DNA of 47,794 nucleotides, from the NCBI GenBank assembly GCA_945897565.1, contig CAMDFN010000018.1, positions 1 through 47,794 on the forward strand, written 5' to 3'. Position numbers and translations under genes: made by a program. Positions 15,737 through 23,577 of the stretch are shown in pieces (positions within the stretch are counted from its first letter, which is position 1; each line of letters opens with the position of its first letter). The DNA is from Chryseobacterium gleum (GTDB lineage Bacteria; Bacteroidota; Bacteroidia; Flavobacteriales_D; Crocinitomicaceae). The notes below the pieces were generated by a model. That model ran no database searches. It saw nothing but the letters and a program-made list of their open reading frames with translations, and was not told where the DNA came from.

Positions 15737-16805
15737 GCACCTTATTTTACATGAATTAATCTTCAAGAAGCCGGCTGGCACCAGCCGAGGCGTACTTCAT
15801 ACAAAACCCTCTTGGATTTTCAGTTATGAATTACCAAATGGAGTGCTTGTTCAGACAGAGTTTCCGATTATTCCTGGCTTGTCGCCAGAATACATAGACC
15901 ATCAACAATATGAATCCAAACTCCTTGTATTTTTAGACGAGGTTCGGCCCTTTATTTTGGATTGGTCCCGAACGGATTTTTTTACGAACGTTGCGTTCGG
16001 TGAATTGATTTTGAAATGGCGCGCGTTTCCCTCTTATATCTTTGGTTTAGAAGTTTTGTTGCTCGCCATCAAAGTACAAGGAAGCAATATCTTATTTGAT
16101 ACTGCCTTTACGCGTCAAGAAACTACCATTCCTATAAATGGCTTGGTTTGGATGGGCTCACTTGCAGACATGCGCGCCCAAGCCACCGAAAAAATTACTG
16201 CTGGTTTTCAGACCGTCAAACTCAAAATAGGGGCACTAGATTGGCCCCAAGAGTTGTTGCTGCTTCAAGAACTTCGTGCGCATGCGCCTGCAACGGAGCT
16301 TACAATCCGCGTCGATGCCAATGGTGCTTTTTCGCCCGAGCGCGCTCGGGAAGTATTACAAGAATTGGCAAAACTTGAGGTGCACAGTATCGAACAGCCA
16401 ATTGCTGCAGGCCAATATTTCGAAATGTCTAACTTGTGCGACGGCACTAAAGTGCCAATTGCATTAGATGAAGAGTTAATAGGGGTGATTTCTCGATTGA
16501 AAAAAATAGCGCTACTCGAGCAAATTAAACCACAATATATCATTCTTAAACCAAGTTTACATGGCGGCTTGAGCGGTGTTCGGGAATGGATTCAATTGGC
16601 CGAAGAAAGGAGCATTGGGTGGTGGCTCACCAGTGCGCTCGAAAGCTCTATAGGCCTCAGCGCTATTGTGCAATTTGGTGCTTGTTATGCACCAGTAATT
16701 CCACAGGGTTTTGGAACTGGAGGTATTTACACCAATAATTTTCCGGCGCCACTCCTCATTGAAGACGGACACATTTGCTGGGTCAACGACTCATACAAGA
16801 GCTAA
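15729..16805 (+). CDS. menC: o-Succinylbenzoate synthase (enolase superfamily)
   Basis: 358 residues. It has the enolase-superfamily capping domain plus barrel with the expected residues: KxK at K164/K166 (TVKLKIG), metal ligands D196 (VDANG), E222 (IEQP) and D247 (LDEEL), and base K274 (ILKPS). The sequence after it (TSALESSIGLSAIVQFGAC) is typical of MenC. The enzyme dehydrates SHCHC to o-succinylbenzoate in menaquinone synthesis. No other men genes are next to it; it is the last gene of the apbC operon. A dipeptide epimerase is the main alternative but fits less well. The 3' end overlaps the convergent transglycosylase gene by 23 bp. Confidence 0.87.
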   Translation: MPEHLILHELIFKKPAGTSRGVLHTKPSWIFSYELPNGVLVQTEFPIIPGLSPEYIDHQQYESKLLVFLDEVRPFILDWSRTDFFTNVAFGELILKWRAFPSYIFGLEVLLLAIKVQGSNILFDTAFTRQETTIPINGLVWMGSLADMRAQATEKITAGFQTVKLKIGALDWPQELLLLQELRAHAPATELTIRVDANGAFSPERAREVLQELAKLEVHSIEQPIAAGQYFEMSNLCDGTKVPIALDEELIGVISRLKKIALLEQIKPQYIILKPSLHGGLSGVREWIQLAEERSIGWWLTSALESSIGLSAIVQFGACYAPVIPQGFGTGGIYTNNFPAPLLIEDGHICWVNDSYKS

Positions 16806-17739
16806 TTTCTGTGCAGTTTTGGTACACCATATCGTGCAAGATGAGCTGTGCAGCCAAAGCTAGTTGCGTATAGTTTTGGGAGTTATTGCCAAATCCTGCA
16901 GCACTATTTTGCCACATGGCCTTGATGAGTTCTTGAGAGCCTTCTGTCGGCTGAATTTTATCTACAACAGCAGCCACATTCGCTGCTCCTGCATGATATA
17001 CGTGCAGCACAAATAAGCGAAACCATAAGTCTGTTTCATTGTAAGTGAGGTTGTGTTGGGCTAAAATACGTTTGGCTTCAGGAATACAAAAGCGCCTGAT
17101 CAGCTGAGCTGCTCCGTAGGCAGAGCGGTCAAAATCTTTGCGTTCGTCTGTTGTGCTGTTCACAATTAAGCCCATCGAGCGCGCCACACCGGGCATGAGC
17201 TGAAACGCACCGTAGGCGCCCGTCGATGATTTGCGCATGAGCGCGGGGCTTTCTATTAATAAAATGGACTGCGCATACCAGGGATCTACACCGTAGCGCT
17301 CAAAAGCGGCTACGCCTTTATCCAAACTTGGATACACTTCATTGAAACGGTAAAAATCGTTTTTGCCCGTAGTTACATAAATGCGGGTATCGCTTGGGAG
17401 GTCATTTGCAGTGCGCAGGGCCTGACGCGTGATGTCCTTTGCGGCTTCGGTTTGGGCGTTCCAGTCTCGGATAGACATTTTATCGAGTACTTGGCGGTTA
17501 GACGCCACGTTGATCAGGCAAGAATCTGGCGAAAGCAGCATGATTTTTTTCCAAAACTGTGCTTGAGGAAGTTGGTCCCAGCGGTCTTCGAATAGGGCTT
17601 CTGCATGCATAATTGTTTGCGCACCAGAGGCTTGTGTGACTTTAATTTTATCCGCCTCCCAGTTGTCTAGGGGTTGGCTCAGACCAAACAGGGTTGTGGT
17701 ACAAAATACAATAACGGAGAGGAGTTGTTTGAAGTTCAT
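16783..17739 (-). CDS. Periplasmic lytic transglycosylase (SLT family)
   Basis: 318 residues with a signal peptide (about 1-21, ending GLSQ). The SLT lysozyme-like domain is at about 135-265: catalytic Glu163 in ILLIESPAL, followed by STGAYGAFQLMPGVARSMGL, the family signature. A SusD-type or LysM domain is not present. It cleaves peptidoglycan glycan strands to anhydro-muropeptides. A -7-like box TAACTTTT (about 17772-17779, minus) is the only promoter hint. Its 3' end overlaps menC by 23 bp in convergent orientation. Confidence 0.9.
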   Translation of the reverse strand: MNFKQLLSVIVFCTTTLFGLSQPLDNWEADKIKVTQASGAQTIMHAEALFEDRWDQLPQAQFWKKIMLLSPDSCLINVASNRQVLDKMSIRDWNAQTEAAKDITRQALRTANDLPSDTRIYVTTGKNDFYRFNEVYPSLDKGVAAFERYGVDPWYAQSILLIESPALMRKSSTGAYGAFQLMPGVARSMGLIVNSTTDERKDFDRSAYGAAQLIRRFCIPEAKRILAQHNLTYNETDLWFRLFVLHVYHAGAANVAAVVDKIQPTEGSQELIKAMWQNSAAGFGNNSQNYTQLALAAQLILHDMVYQNCTEISSCMSR

Positions 17740-17817
17740 TTTCTAAAAATAAGCATAACCTATAGTTGTTTAAAAGTTACAGTAACTAAGTTTACACAGC
17801 TTGATGTTGAAATTGAT

Positions 17818-17825
17818 TATTTTTG
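17818..17825 (+). promoter_or_regulatory. -7 box immediately before yidD
   Basis: TATTTTTG, exact TAnnTTTG, ending four bases before ATG 17830 (leaderless arrangement). No TTG lies at 17-23 nt; the nearest is at 14 nt. Confidence 0.48.
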
Positions 17826-17829
17826 AAAA

Positions 17830-18117
17830 ATGCAGCTTTTTTATAAGGTCCTAACGGCCCCTCTTATTTTCATGGTTCGTATCTATCAGTGGGTTATTTC
17901 GCCTATTTTTCCGCCGAGTTGCCGCTATACGCCAACTTGTTCGGCTTACATGGTAGAAGCCCTCGAGACGTGGGGTCCGTTCAAAGGAACTTATCTAGGC
18001 TTAAAGCGCATTGCCAGTTGCCACCCGCGCGGAGGATTTGGTCATGACCCCGTTCCTAAACGCGAGTCGGAAGCGCCCCACGCTGCTTCAACACCCGATA
18101 ATAATTTAGAAAAGTAG
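17830..18117 (+). CDS. yidD: Membrane protein insertion efficiency factor YidD
   Basis: 95 residues. Amphipathic N-terminal helix (LIFMVRIYQWVISPIF), then PPSCRYTPTCSAYMVEAL and a GLKRIASCHPRGGFGHDPVP tail, all diagnostic of YidD. The family associates with the inner membrane and helps YidC-mediated insertion. Here it is not next to rnpA/yidC. The last ~62 bp overlap the 3' end of the helicase gene on the other strand, and the extra C-terminal residues after the conserved HDPVP are encoded in that overlap. Confidence 0.95.
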   Translation: MQLFYKVLTAPLIFMVRIYQWVISPIFPPSCRYTPTCSAYMVEALETWGPFKGTYLGLKRIASCHPRGGFGHDPVPKRESEAPHAASTPDNNLEK

Positions 18118-21100
18118 GGTAGTCTTGCGCCGAAGCAAGGCGTTCGTTTGCATCGTATGTTGTTTGCTGCACATCGGTGTTTTCCAAGAACACAAACCAC
18201 TCCCAAAGCCTATTGGTAGCAGCGCTCCTTTTCATTGGAAAGTCTGATGAGCGGATACTGCTGTAAAAATGCAATGCTTTTTGCGCTCGGGTAAGCAGTA
18301 CGTTTAGCCGTCTACCACTTTGTGTCTGTGCCATTGGCCCTAGTTTAAGGCTGAATTGCGCTGCATCGTTTTTGGCGAAACCAAAACTAATGAGCAGCAC
18401 TTCACATTCCTCGCCTTGTACTTTTTCCAAGGGTAGAAAAAAGACACTGCGCTCTTGTATGCGCTCTTCGAGCAGGACCTGATCGGTACTATTTAATGCT
18501 TGGTAGATGCAATTGAGTTGTGTCTCTGAAAAGGCCACAACGCCGATTGTCTGCGTTAAAGAGAGTAGTGTATGTAAATGTTGGGCAAGCGCCTTTGCTT
18601 CTTCGTTATTTTGTTGTTGGTTATACCGGCCGACCTCAATATAATGATCAAAAACCCCATTGTGCACGGAGTCTTTTGAGGGCCAAACAATGAGTGAATG
18701 ATTGTAAAAATGTCGGTTGGAGAAGGCAATGAGGCTTGGGTCTTGACTGCGGTAATGGTAGCGCAAGTGTTTACTTGGCAAATAAAAGGCCGCTTGGTGC
18801 AGTAAGTCTACAACACCCTCCGCACTTTGGCCAAAATAAGATTGCGGCCTCATCTGTTGCGGATCGCCCGCAACAACAACCGTGGCTACGCGCTGTAAGG
18901 CACCAACTGCATGACTCAAAGGCAATTGACTTGCTTCATCAAAAATACCCACATCAAAGTGTTCGCGTTGCATAGGGAGTGATTTGGCCAAGGTTGTAGG
19001 CGTACAGAGCCAAACCGGAAAAATAACCCTGAGCCATGGCGCGGCCGGGCCTTCAAAAAGTTGAGCGATACTCAGGTGCTGCCTTGTTTTTGCCATTTCT
19101 TTGACCAAAACGGCCTTTCCTTTGCGCAATTGCTGGCGCTCCTCTTTCTGGTCGTTTGACAGTTTCTGGATGGGCTCAGTGAGCAACTTTTGCAATTGCT
19201 TGAATTGCGCGCGCTGAACCGCTCGAATTGCTGCTGCGTCCTGTTGCCAGTTGCGCTCTTCTTTTTTCAAATCTGCTTCGATGAGGTCGTTTACTGGCTG
19301 TGAAGAGTAGGTAAATAGCGCTGGGTAATTGAGGCGTAGGTCGGCCCAAAATTCAGAGCGCAAAGTTTGCTGCAATGTATTTATATCGGCAAGGCCCTCC
19401 CAAAGTTCAAAGGGGAGCTCCACAAGTGCCTGAAGATCAGTGCTGAGTGCAGAAAATGCCTCCTTCATAGTGTGGTGCAGCGTTGAGAAATGGACCACTT
19501 TGCTTGTAAAGAGCTGTTGTTGAAGTTGTTGAAATTGATGTGCGGATTGATGCGTTTGGCAAAGCTGCTGAATTTCAGCCCGACTCAATTTACGGTACCA
19601 TTGCCATTGAGCGGAATTGTGTTGTTTGAGCAGCGGAACAAGTAAGCCCAGCACCTCATCTAAATTTTGAATCCCAAAACCCGCAAATTTTTCCTTTAGA
19701 TGAGCGCGTTGTGTTTGAATTTGCCAATATTTCTTGAGTTGGGTTTCTAGTGGCTGCAAATCGAGGCCAGGTAAACGCAACCAAGTTTTTTCTAGTTTTC
19801 TCCATTTGCGCTTACTCAACCAACCCGAAGCTATTGCTGCCGTTTGCAAAATAGTCCATTCGGCTAGCGTGGGCAGTTGTTTCCATACTTGAAGCGTGTG
19901 GCGTAGCTGTACTTCTCGGGTGCAAAGCTGCTGATACTGGTGTAGGCGTTTGAGTTGTAGCGCTTGATCTTGATCGAGTAGTTCGCTGTAGGTCTGATAA
20001 AGGTTTCCTTCAAATTGAATACAGCGCAAACTTTGATCAACTAATATGTCGAGTTCGCTGCTATTTTGAACCCCGTGATTTTGCAGTAAATGACTGCACC
20101 ATTTTTGCCAATTTTCCCAGTCTTGATGTATCGTTTGGGCAGTGTTTTTTTGCCAATAGGGTTGGAGTAAAGGTAAAATTTCGCGCGTAGTTGGCTTTAA
20201 TTTCTCGAGAAGATTTTGCTTGCTTATCCAAAGTTGCCAACGTTTGGTGGGTTTTGCACTTGTTTGTGTTGTTGGTCCAAAAACTTGAAGTAGTTCAGAG
20301 AAATTCTTCCCGGTCTCGCGCTCAATTTGCCTGCGCTGTTCCCAAAATGGTGCGCCAAGAAATGGCTGTTCGAGCTCAAAATCTTCGCTTTTAGAGTTGT
20401 CTTGAAGTAAGCGCTCAAATTGGGTTTGGAGTTGTTTGTAAAAGCTGGCAGTCGTTTGAGTGGCACTCAAAAAAACACAACATTGATCGAGCTGATGCTG
20501 CGCTAATTTGCCCAGAAGCACTTGGAGTGCAACCGGTTTGTCCGCAACAACAAGCGCGTTTTGTTGGTTGTTGATCACTTGGCCGATCAGATTGCTCAGT
20601 ACCACAGACTTGCCTGTTCCGGGCGGGCCGTAAATGACAACAGAACCATTGCAAATTTGATCTATGACGGTATGTTGGTCTGGGTCCAAGGGGCTCAGCT
20701 GGCTTTTTCTCCAGGAGCTGGACTGCTCTGGAGTATTCAATGGATCGCCAATAATTTGATGCAGTGCTGCGGAGTAGCTATTTGCTTTGGTGAGGGCTTC
20801 CCATTCCTTGCGCAGTTCGTAGCGTTGCGGGTGTAAGTTAGCCAAGCCAGTACTGCCTTCATAATGCTTAAAAATCCCTGTGTCAAGTAAATCTTGAATG
20901 TAAATAGCTTGGTCTGTTAATTCAATATCAGCAGCTCCCGTTTTTTGAAGCAGCATACTCACATATGGATTGACAAACGGTTTTTCTTCGAATTCAATTT
21001 TTTGTGTTTGGTGGTTCATCGTGCTGCATTCCCTTAAGAAAACAGGGGTTTGGATACTTTTGTCGCCTTTTTGCCATGTAAGTAAGCCTTCGAAGTGCAC

Positions 21101-21298
21101 CAATGCAATAACGCCTCTTTCGCGTTCGATGCGTCTGAGCTCTCTGAGCATTTGTCGACTAGTTGGGTTGTCGGCCCAAAGATTGGCTTCAGCAGATAGA
21201 AAGGCCGTGGATGGGAGGTCTATCAAGGGGTCATTGACCCTAAGTTGCAATAACTCGGCTTCCCACGATAGCAGAAATTCCTGAACCAATCCCGACAT
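18056..21298 (-). CDS. Large superfamily 1 (Upf1/DNA2-like) helicase or nuclease-helicase
   Basis: 1080 residues. Q-motif-like LSPLDPDQ (~201), Walker A YGPPGTGKS (223-231), Walker B IFDEASQ (D787, E788), motif III VVAGDPQQMRP (~805), motif IV-like LRYHYRSQDPSLIAFSN, motif V EKVQGEECEVLLIS and motif VI GRRLNVLLTRAQ (~1000). It is thus an ATP-dependent SF1 translocase of the AAA_11/AAA_12 type. Residues ~232-780 form a very long, Gln/Trp/Leu-rich helical insert between motifs I and II, likely coiled coil. No nuclease motif is obvious. The N terminus (~1-190) may be a substrate-recognition part. It is single-gene, convergent with yidD. Housekeeping or defence role cannot be told from here. Confidence 0.85.
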   Translation of the reverse strand: MSGLVQEFLLSWEAELLQLRVNDPLIDLPSTAFLSAEANLWADNPTSRQMLRELRRIERERGVIALVHFEGLLTWQKGDKSIQTPVFLRECSTMNHQTQKIEFEEKPFVNPYVSMLLQKTGAADIELTDQAIYIQDLLDTGIFKHYEGSTGLANLHPQRYELRKEWEALTKANSYSAALHQIIGDPLNTPEQSSSWRKSQLSPLDPDQHTVIDQICNGSVVIYGPPGTGKSVVLSNLIGQVINNQQNALVVADKPVALQVLLGKLAQHQLDQCCVFLSATQTTASFYKQLQTQFERLLQDNSKSEDFELEQPFLGAPFWEQRRQIERETGKNFSELLQVFGPTTQTSAKPTKRWQLWISKQNLLEKLKPTTREILPLLQPYWQKNTAQTIHQDWENWQKWCSHLLQNHGVQNSSELDILVDQSLRCIQFEGNLYQTYSELLDQDQALQLKRLHQYQQLCTREVQLRHTLQVWKQLPTLAEWTILQTAAIASGWLSKRKWRKLEKTWLRLPGLDLQPLETQLKKYWQIQTQRAHLKEKFAGFGIQNLDEVLGLLVPLLKQHNSAQWQWYRKLSRAEIQQLCQTHQSAHQFQQLQQQLFTSKVVHFSTLHHTMKEAFSALSTDLQALVELPFELWEGLADINTLQQTLRSEFWADLRLNYPALFTYSSQPVNDLIEADLKKEERNWQQDAAAIRAVQRAQFKQLQKLLTEPIQKLSNDQKEERQQLRKGKAVLVKEMAKTRQHLSIAQLFEGPAAPWLRVIFPVWLCTPTTLAKSLPMQREHFDVGIFDEASQLPLSHAVGALQRVATVVVAGDPQQMRPQSYFGQSAEGVVDLLHQAAFYLPSKHLRYHYRSQDPSLIAFSNRHFYNHSLIVWPSKDSVHNGVFDHYIEVGRYNQQQNNEEAKALAQHLHTLLSLTQTIGVVAFSETQLNCIYQALNSTDQVLLEERIQERSVFFLPLEKVQGEECEVLLISFGFAKNDAAQFSLKLGPMAQTQSGRRLNVLLTRAQKALHFYSSIRSSDFPMKRSAATNRLWEWFVFLENTDVQQTTYDANERLASAQDYPTFLNYYRVLKQRGALPTRV

Positions 21299-21302
21299 GT
21301 GG

Positions 21303-21310
21303 TAAAGTTA
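21303..21310 (-). promoter_or_regulatory. Putative -7 box of the helicase gene
   Basis: Minus-strand TAACTTTA (one mismatch) four bases before ATG 21298; identical sequence and spacing to the box at 902-909. Confidence 0.36.
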
Positions 21311-21335
21311 GCACCAATCCATCGAATAAAAAACC

Positions 21336-21343
21336 TAAATTTG
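21336..21343 (+). promoter_or_regulatory. -7 box of the type A cargo gene
   Basis: TAAATTTG, exact TAnnTTTG, 16 nt before ATG 21360. No TTG at the expected -33 spacing. Confidence 0.5.
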
Positions 21344-21359
21344 GAGAACAATTCATCAT

Positions 21360-22448
21360 ATGAAAACACTCATTTTTACCTTATTCTTGGGTTTTGCAGG
21401 TGCTTCTTTGGCCCAAATTACCCTTCAAGTCAATGACTTCGCTACAGCCGGAGACACCCTTCGCTTGAGTTTAGCCAATCCCATCAATATCGACCTACAG
21501 AACACTGGCCCCAATACCACCTGGGACTTCTCACAACTCTCGGCCCAAAGTCAAACTTTGATAGACTACAATCCAATTGGGTTTGGTTCGCTGCTCATTC
21601 TTGCTACTTACGGCCCCATTGCATCTACGCCCTATAAAGCCACTTATTTCAACCTCACAGACGACTTACCCATCGATCAATTCTCGGCATTTTTACCCAT
21701 AGAGCTCTCTAATTTGAGCCAATATACGCGTCGCACCAATTCTCAAATCAATAGCATCGGTTATTCGATCGACGTGCAAGGTCAGGGCGTTCCTTTTAAG
21801 TCAGACACCATAGAAACCCGCTACGCGTTACCGCTGCAATTCAACGACACCTATACCTCAAGGGGCTATACCTATATCGACCTCAATCCAGCAACTGATA
21901 TCAAATTTATTCAGCACCGCGAGCGCATTTCGGTTGTGGATGGTTGGGGAAGTCTCACCACACCACTAGGTACTTTCAATGCCTTGCGCATTCGCCACGA
22001 CATCTCCGAAAACGATTCCATTTACCAAACTTTCTTCGGAACAGGTTCTTGGTTTGCACCGCCAAGTTTTACCACTACAGAATACGAATGGTGGACCACC
22101 GGTAAAAAAGAATTTTTAGTGCGTGCAACGGTTGGGGGCTTTGGCCAAGCTGGTGGCGCTCCTACCATAGAATACCAAGACATCTATCTAGGCCTAGATG
22201 CAGGTTTGACCGAAGCTCATTTTTCTGTCGATATTTATCCAAATCCAGCCTCAGAATGGTGCTTTTTCAAAAGCTCAACCCCCTTTGACTACATAGAGGT
22301 CCTCAATTTAAACGGACAAATTGTTTTAACCCATCAAAATGCCGCCTTGCAAGGTTATTTTGACATCTCTGAACTTCCTTCAGGAACTTACACGCTAGGT
22401 ATTCACACCTCTAAAGGGGTACTTCACAAAAAGCTCGTTAAACTTTAA
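21360..22448 (+). CDS. Secreted protein with type A T9SS C-terminal sorting domain
   Basis: 362 residues with a signal peptide (about 1-18, LAQ). The body is beta-rich with no family I can name; it contains NTTWDFSQLSAQSQTLIDY, a segment common to uncharacterised Bacteroidota secreted proteins. The last ~80 residues are a type A sorting domain: FSVDIYPNPASEWCFF, IEVLNLNGQIVL, FDISELPSGTYTLGI, KLVKL. It should pass the inner membrane by Sec and the outer membrane by the T9SS encoded at 35-42 kb. RNase P RNA follows directly on the same strand. Confidence 0.88.
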   Translation: MKTLIFTLFLGFAGASLAQITLQVNDFATAGDTLRLSLANPINIDLQNTGPNTTWDFSQLSAQSQTLIDYNPIGFGSLLILATYGPIASTPYKATYFNLTDDLPIDQFSAFLPIELSNLSQYTRRTNSQINSIGYSIDVQGQGVPFKSDTIETRYALPLQFNDTYTSRGYTYIDLNPATDIKFIQHRERISVVDGWGSLTTPLGTFNALRIRHDISENDSIYQTFFGTGSWFAPPSFTTTEYEWWTTGKKEFLVRATVGGFGQAGGAPTIEYQDIYLGLDAGLTEAHFSVDIYPNPASEWCFFKSSTPFDYIEVLNLNGQIVLTHQNAALQGYFDISELPSGTYTLGIHTSKGVLHKKLVKL

Positions 22449-22456
22449 TACCTTTA
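22449..22456 (+). promoter_or_regulatory. Possible -7 box of rnpB
   Basis: TACCTTTA, one mismatch from TAnnTTTG, starting right after the upstream stop codon and ending about five bases before the predicted 5' end of the RNA. No TTG at -33. Confidence 0.33.
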
Positions 22457-22459
22457 CAG

Positions 22460-22847
22460 CGGCAAATCAGTCTATCGCTTTTCATTAGAAAAGAGGAAAG
22501 TCCGGGCAGCGCAGAGCATTGTACTTCTTAACGGGAAGGGTTGTAACAAGGAATTGCTACAATACAGCTAGTGCCACAGAAAACAAACTACCTCGGCTTG
22601 CCGAGGAAAAGGTGAAAAGGTGAGGTAAGAGCTCACCGCTTGTGCAGTGATGTGCAAGGCAGGGTAAACCTTACGAGCTGAAAGACCAAATATACCGAGG
22701 TCTGCGCAAGCAGAACGGGCTGCTCGCTCGTCTCGGAGGGTAGGTCGATAGACGCTGCGCGCAAGTGCAGTGCTAGATAAATGATAGACACCAACGCTGC
22801 GTGCAGCCACTGGTACAGAACCCGGCTTATGATTTGCCATTTTTTTT
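22460..22847 (+). ncRNA. rnpB: RNase P RNA (class A)
   Basis: The ribozyme that cuts 5' leaders from pre-tRNAs. Recognisable conserved blocks in order: GAGGAAAGTCCGGGC (~22492), AGTGCCACAGAAA (~22570), GGTAAACC (~22663), CGAGGTCTGCGC (~22697), AGATAAATGATAG (~22773) and ACAGAACCCGGCTTAT (~22815). The ends are set by helix P1, GGCAAATCA (22461-22469) pairing with TGATTTGCC (22830-22838), followed by a run of eight T that probably terminates transcription. Length about 380 nt. A minus-strand reading frame across it is spurious. Confidence 0.96.
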
Positions 22848-22859
22848 AATCAGCAGCTA

Positions 22860-23528
22860 ATGTTACAACAAATTGTCTCCGAGCTAGAAAGAATAAGAGA
22901 TACAGAACGCGCCCCTGCCATGGAGGCATACATGAAAAACCGCTTTACTTTTCTTGGCGTTACGGCGGCACCCAGAAAAAATATATTTACTTCTTTTCAA
23001 AAAGAGTGGGCCCAACTCTCCTATACCGCGCGTTGGGATTTCATAGACGAATGCTGGCAGCACCAAGCAAGAGAACTACAGTATATTGCTTTAGATGCGC
23101 TGCTCTGTGATTACAAAAAACGAACGGAAGTTGCAGATTTACCCAAACTAGAGTTTCTGATTACGCAAAAACCTTGGTGGGATACCATAGATTTATTGGT
23201 GTCTCATGTTGTCGGCCATTATGCAAAGAACTTTCCTCTAGAATTTACCATAAGAGCTGCCGAATGGGAAAGCTCTTCCAATTTTTGGTTGCACCGTTCT
23301 TTATTGATTCATCAGCTTAAGTTCAAACAAGAAACAAACCTAGAATTGCTTCAATACTACATTCATTGCTTCAAGGAAAATAAAGAATTTTTTGTGCAAA
23401 AGGCTATAGGTTGGTCTTTGCGCGAGGTTTCTAAATGGAATCCGCATTGGGTAAGTGAGGTAGTTGAGACCGAAAATTTACAAGGTTTAGCTAAGCGAGA
23501 AGCGCTGAAATACGTCAGTGCGCATTAA
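22860..23528 (+). CDS. AlkD-like DNA alkylation repair protein (HEAT repeats)
   Basis: 222 residues, all-helical HEAT-repeat fold. Family markers: FTFLGVTAAPRK near the N terminus, RELQYIALDALL, TQKPWWDTIDLLVSHVVG and FFVQKAIGWSLREVSK. AlkD is a DNA glycosylase removing positively charged N3-/N7-alkylated bases by DNA distortion rather than base flipping; the Trp-Asp pair in WWDT is consistent with its catalytic region. The ATG is 12 bp after the rnpB T-run and no separate promoter is visible, so expression may rely on readthrough. Confidence 0.9.
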   Translation: MLQQIVSELERIRDTERAPAMEAYMKNRFTFLGVTAAPRKNIFTSFQKEWAQLSYTARWDFIDECWQHQARELQYIALDALLCDYKKRTEVADLPKLEFLITQKPWWDTIDLLVSHVVGHYAKNFPLEFTIRAAEWESSSNFWLHRSLLIHQLKFKQETNLELLQYYIHCFKENKEFFVQKAIGWSLREVSKWNPHWVSEVVETENLQGLAKREALKYVSAH

Positions 23529-23577
23529 GCGCTAGAAGTTTGCTTTTATAATTGAAGATTTTGTATTTTCACGCTCT

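Noticed and set aside
22568-22840. 90-codon minus-strand reading frame
   Set aside because: It lies entirely inside the RNase P RNA gene, whose conserved blocks and P1 helix are unmistakable.
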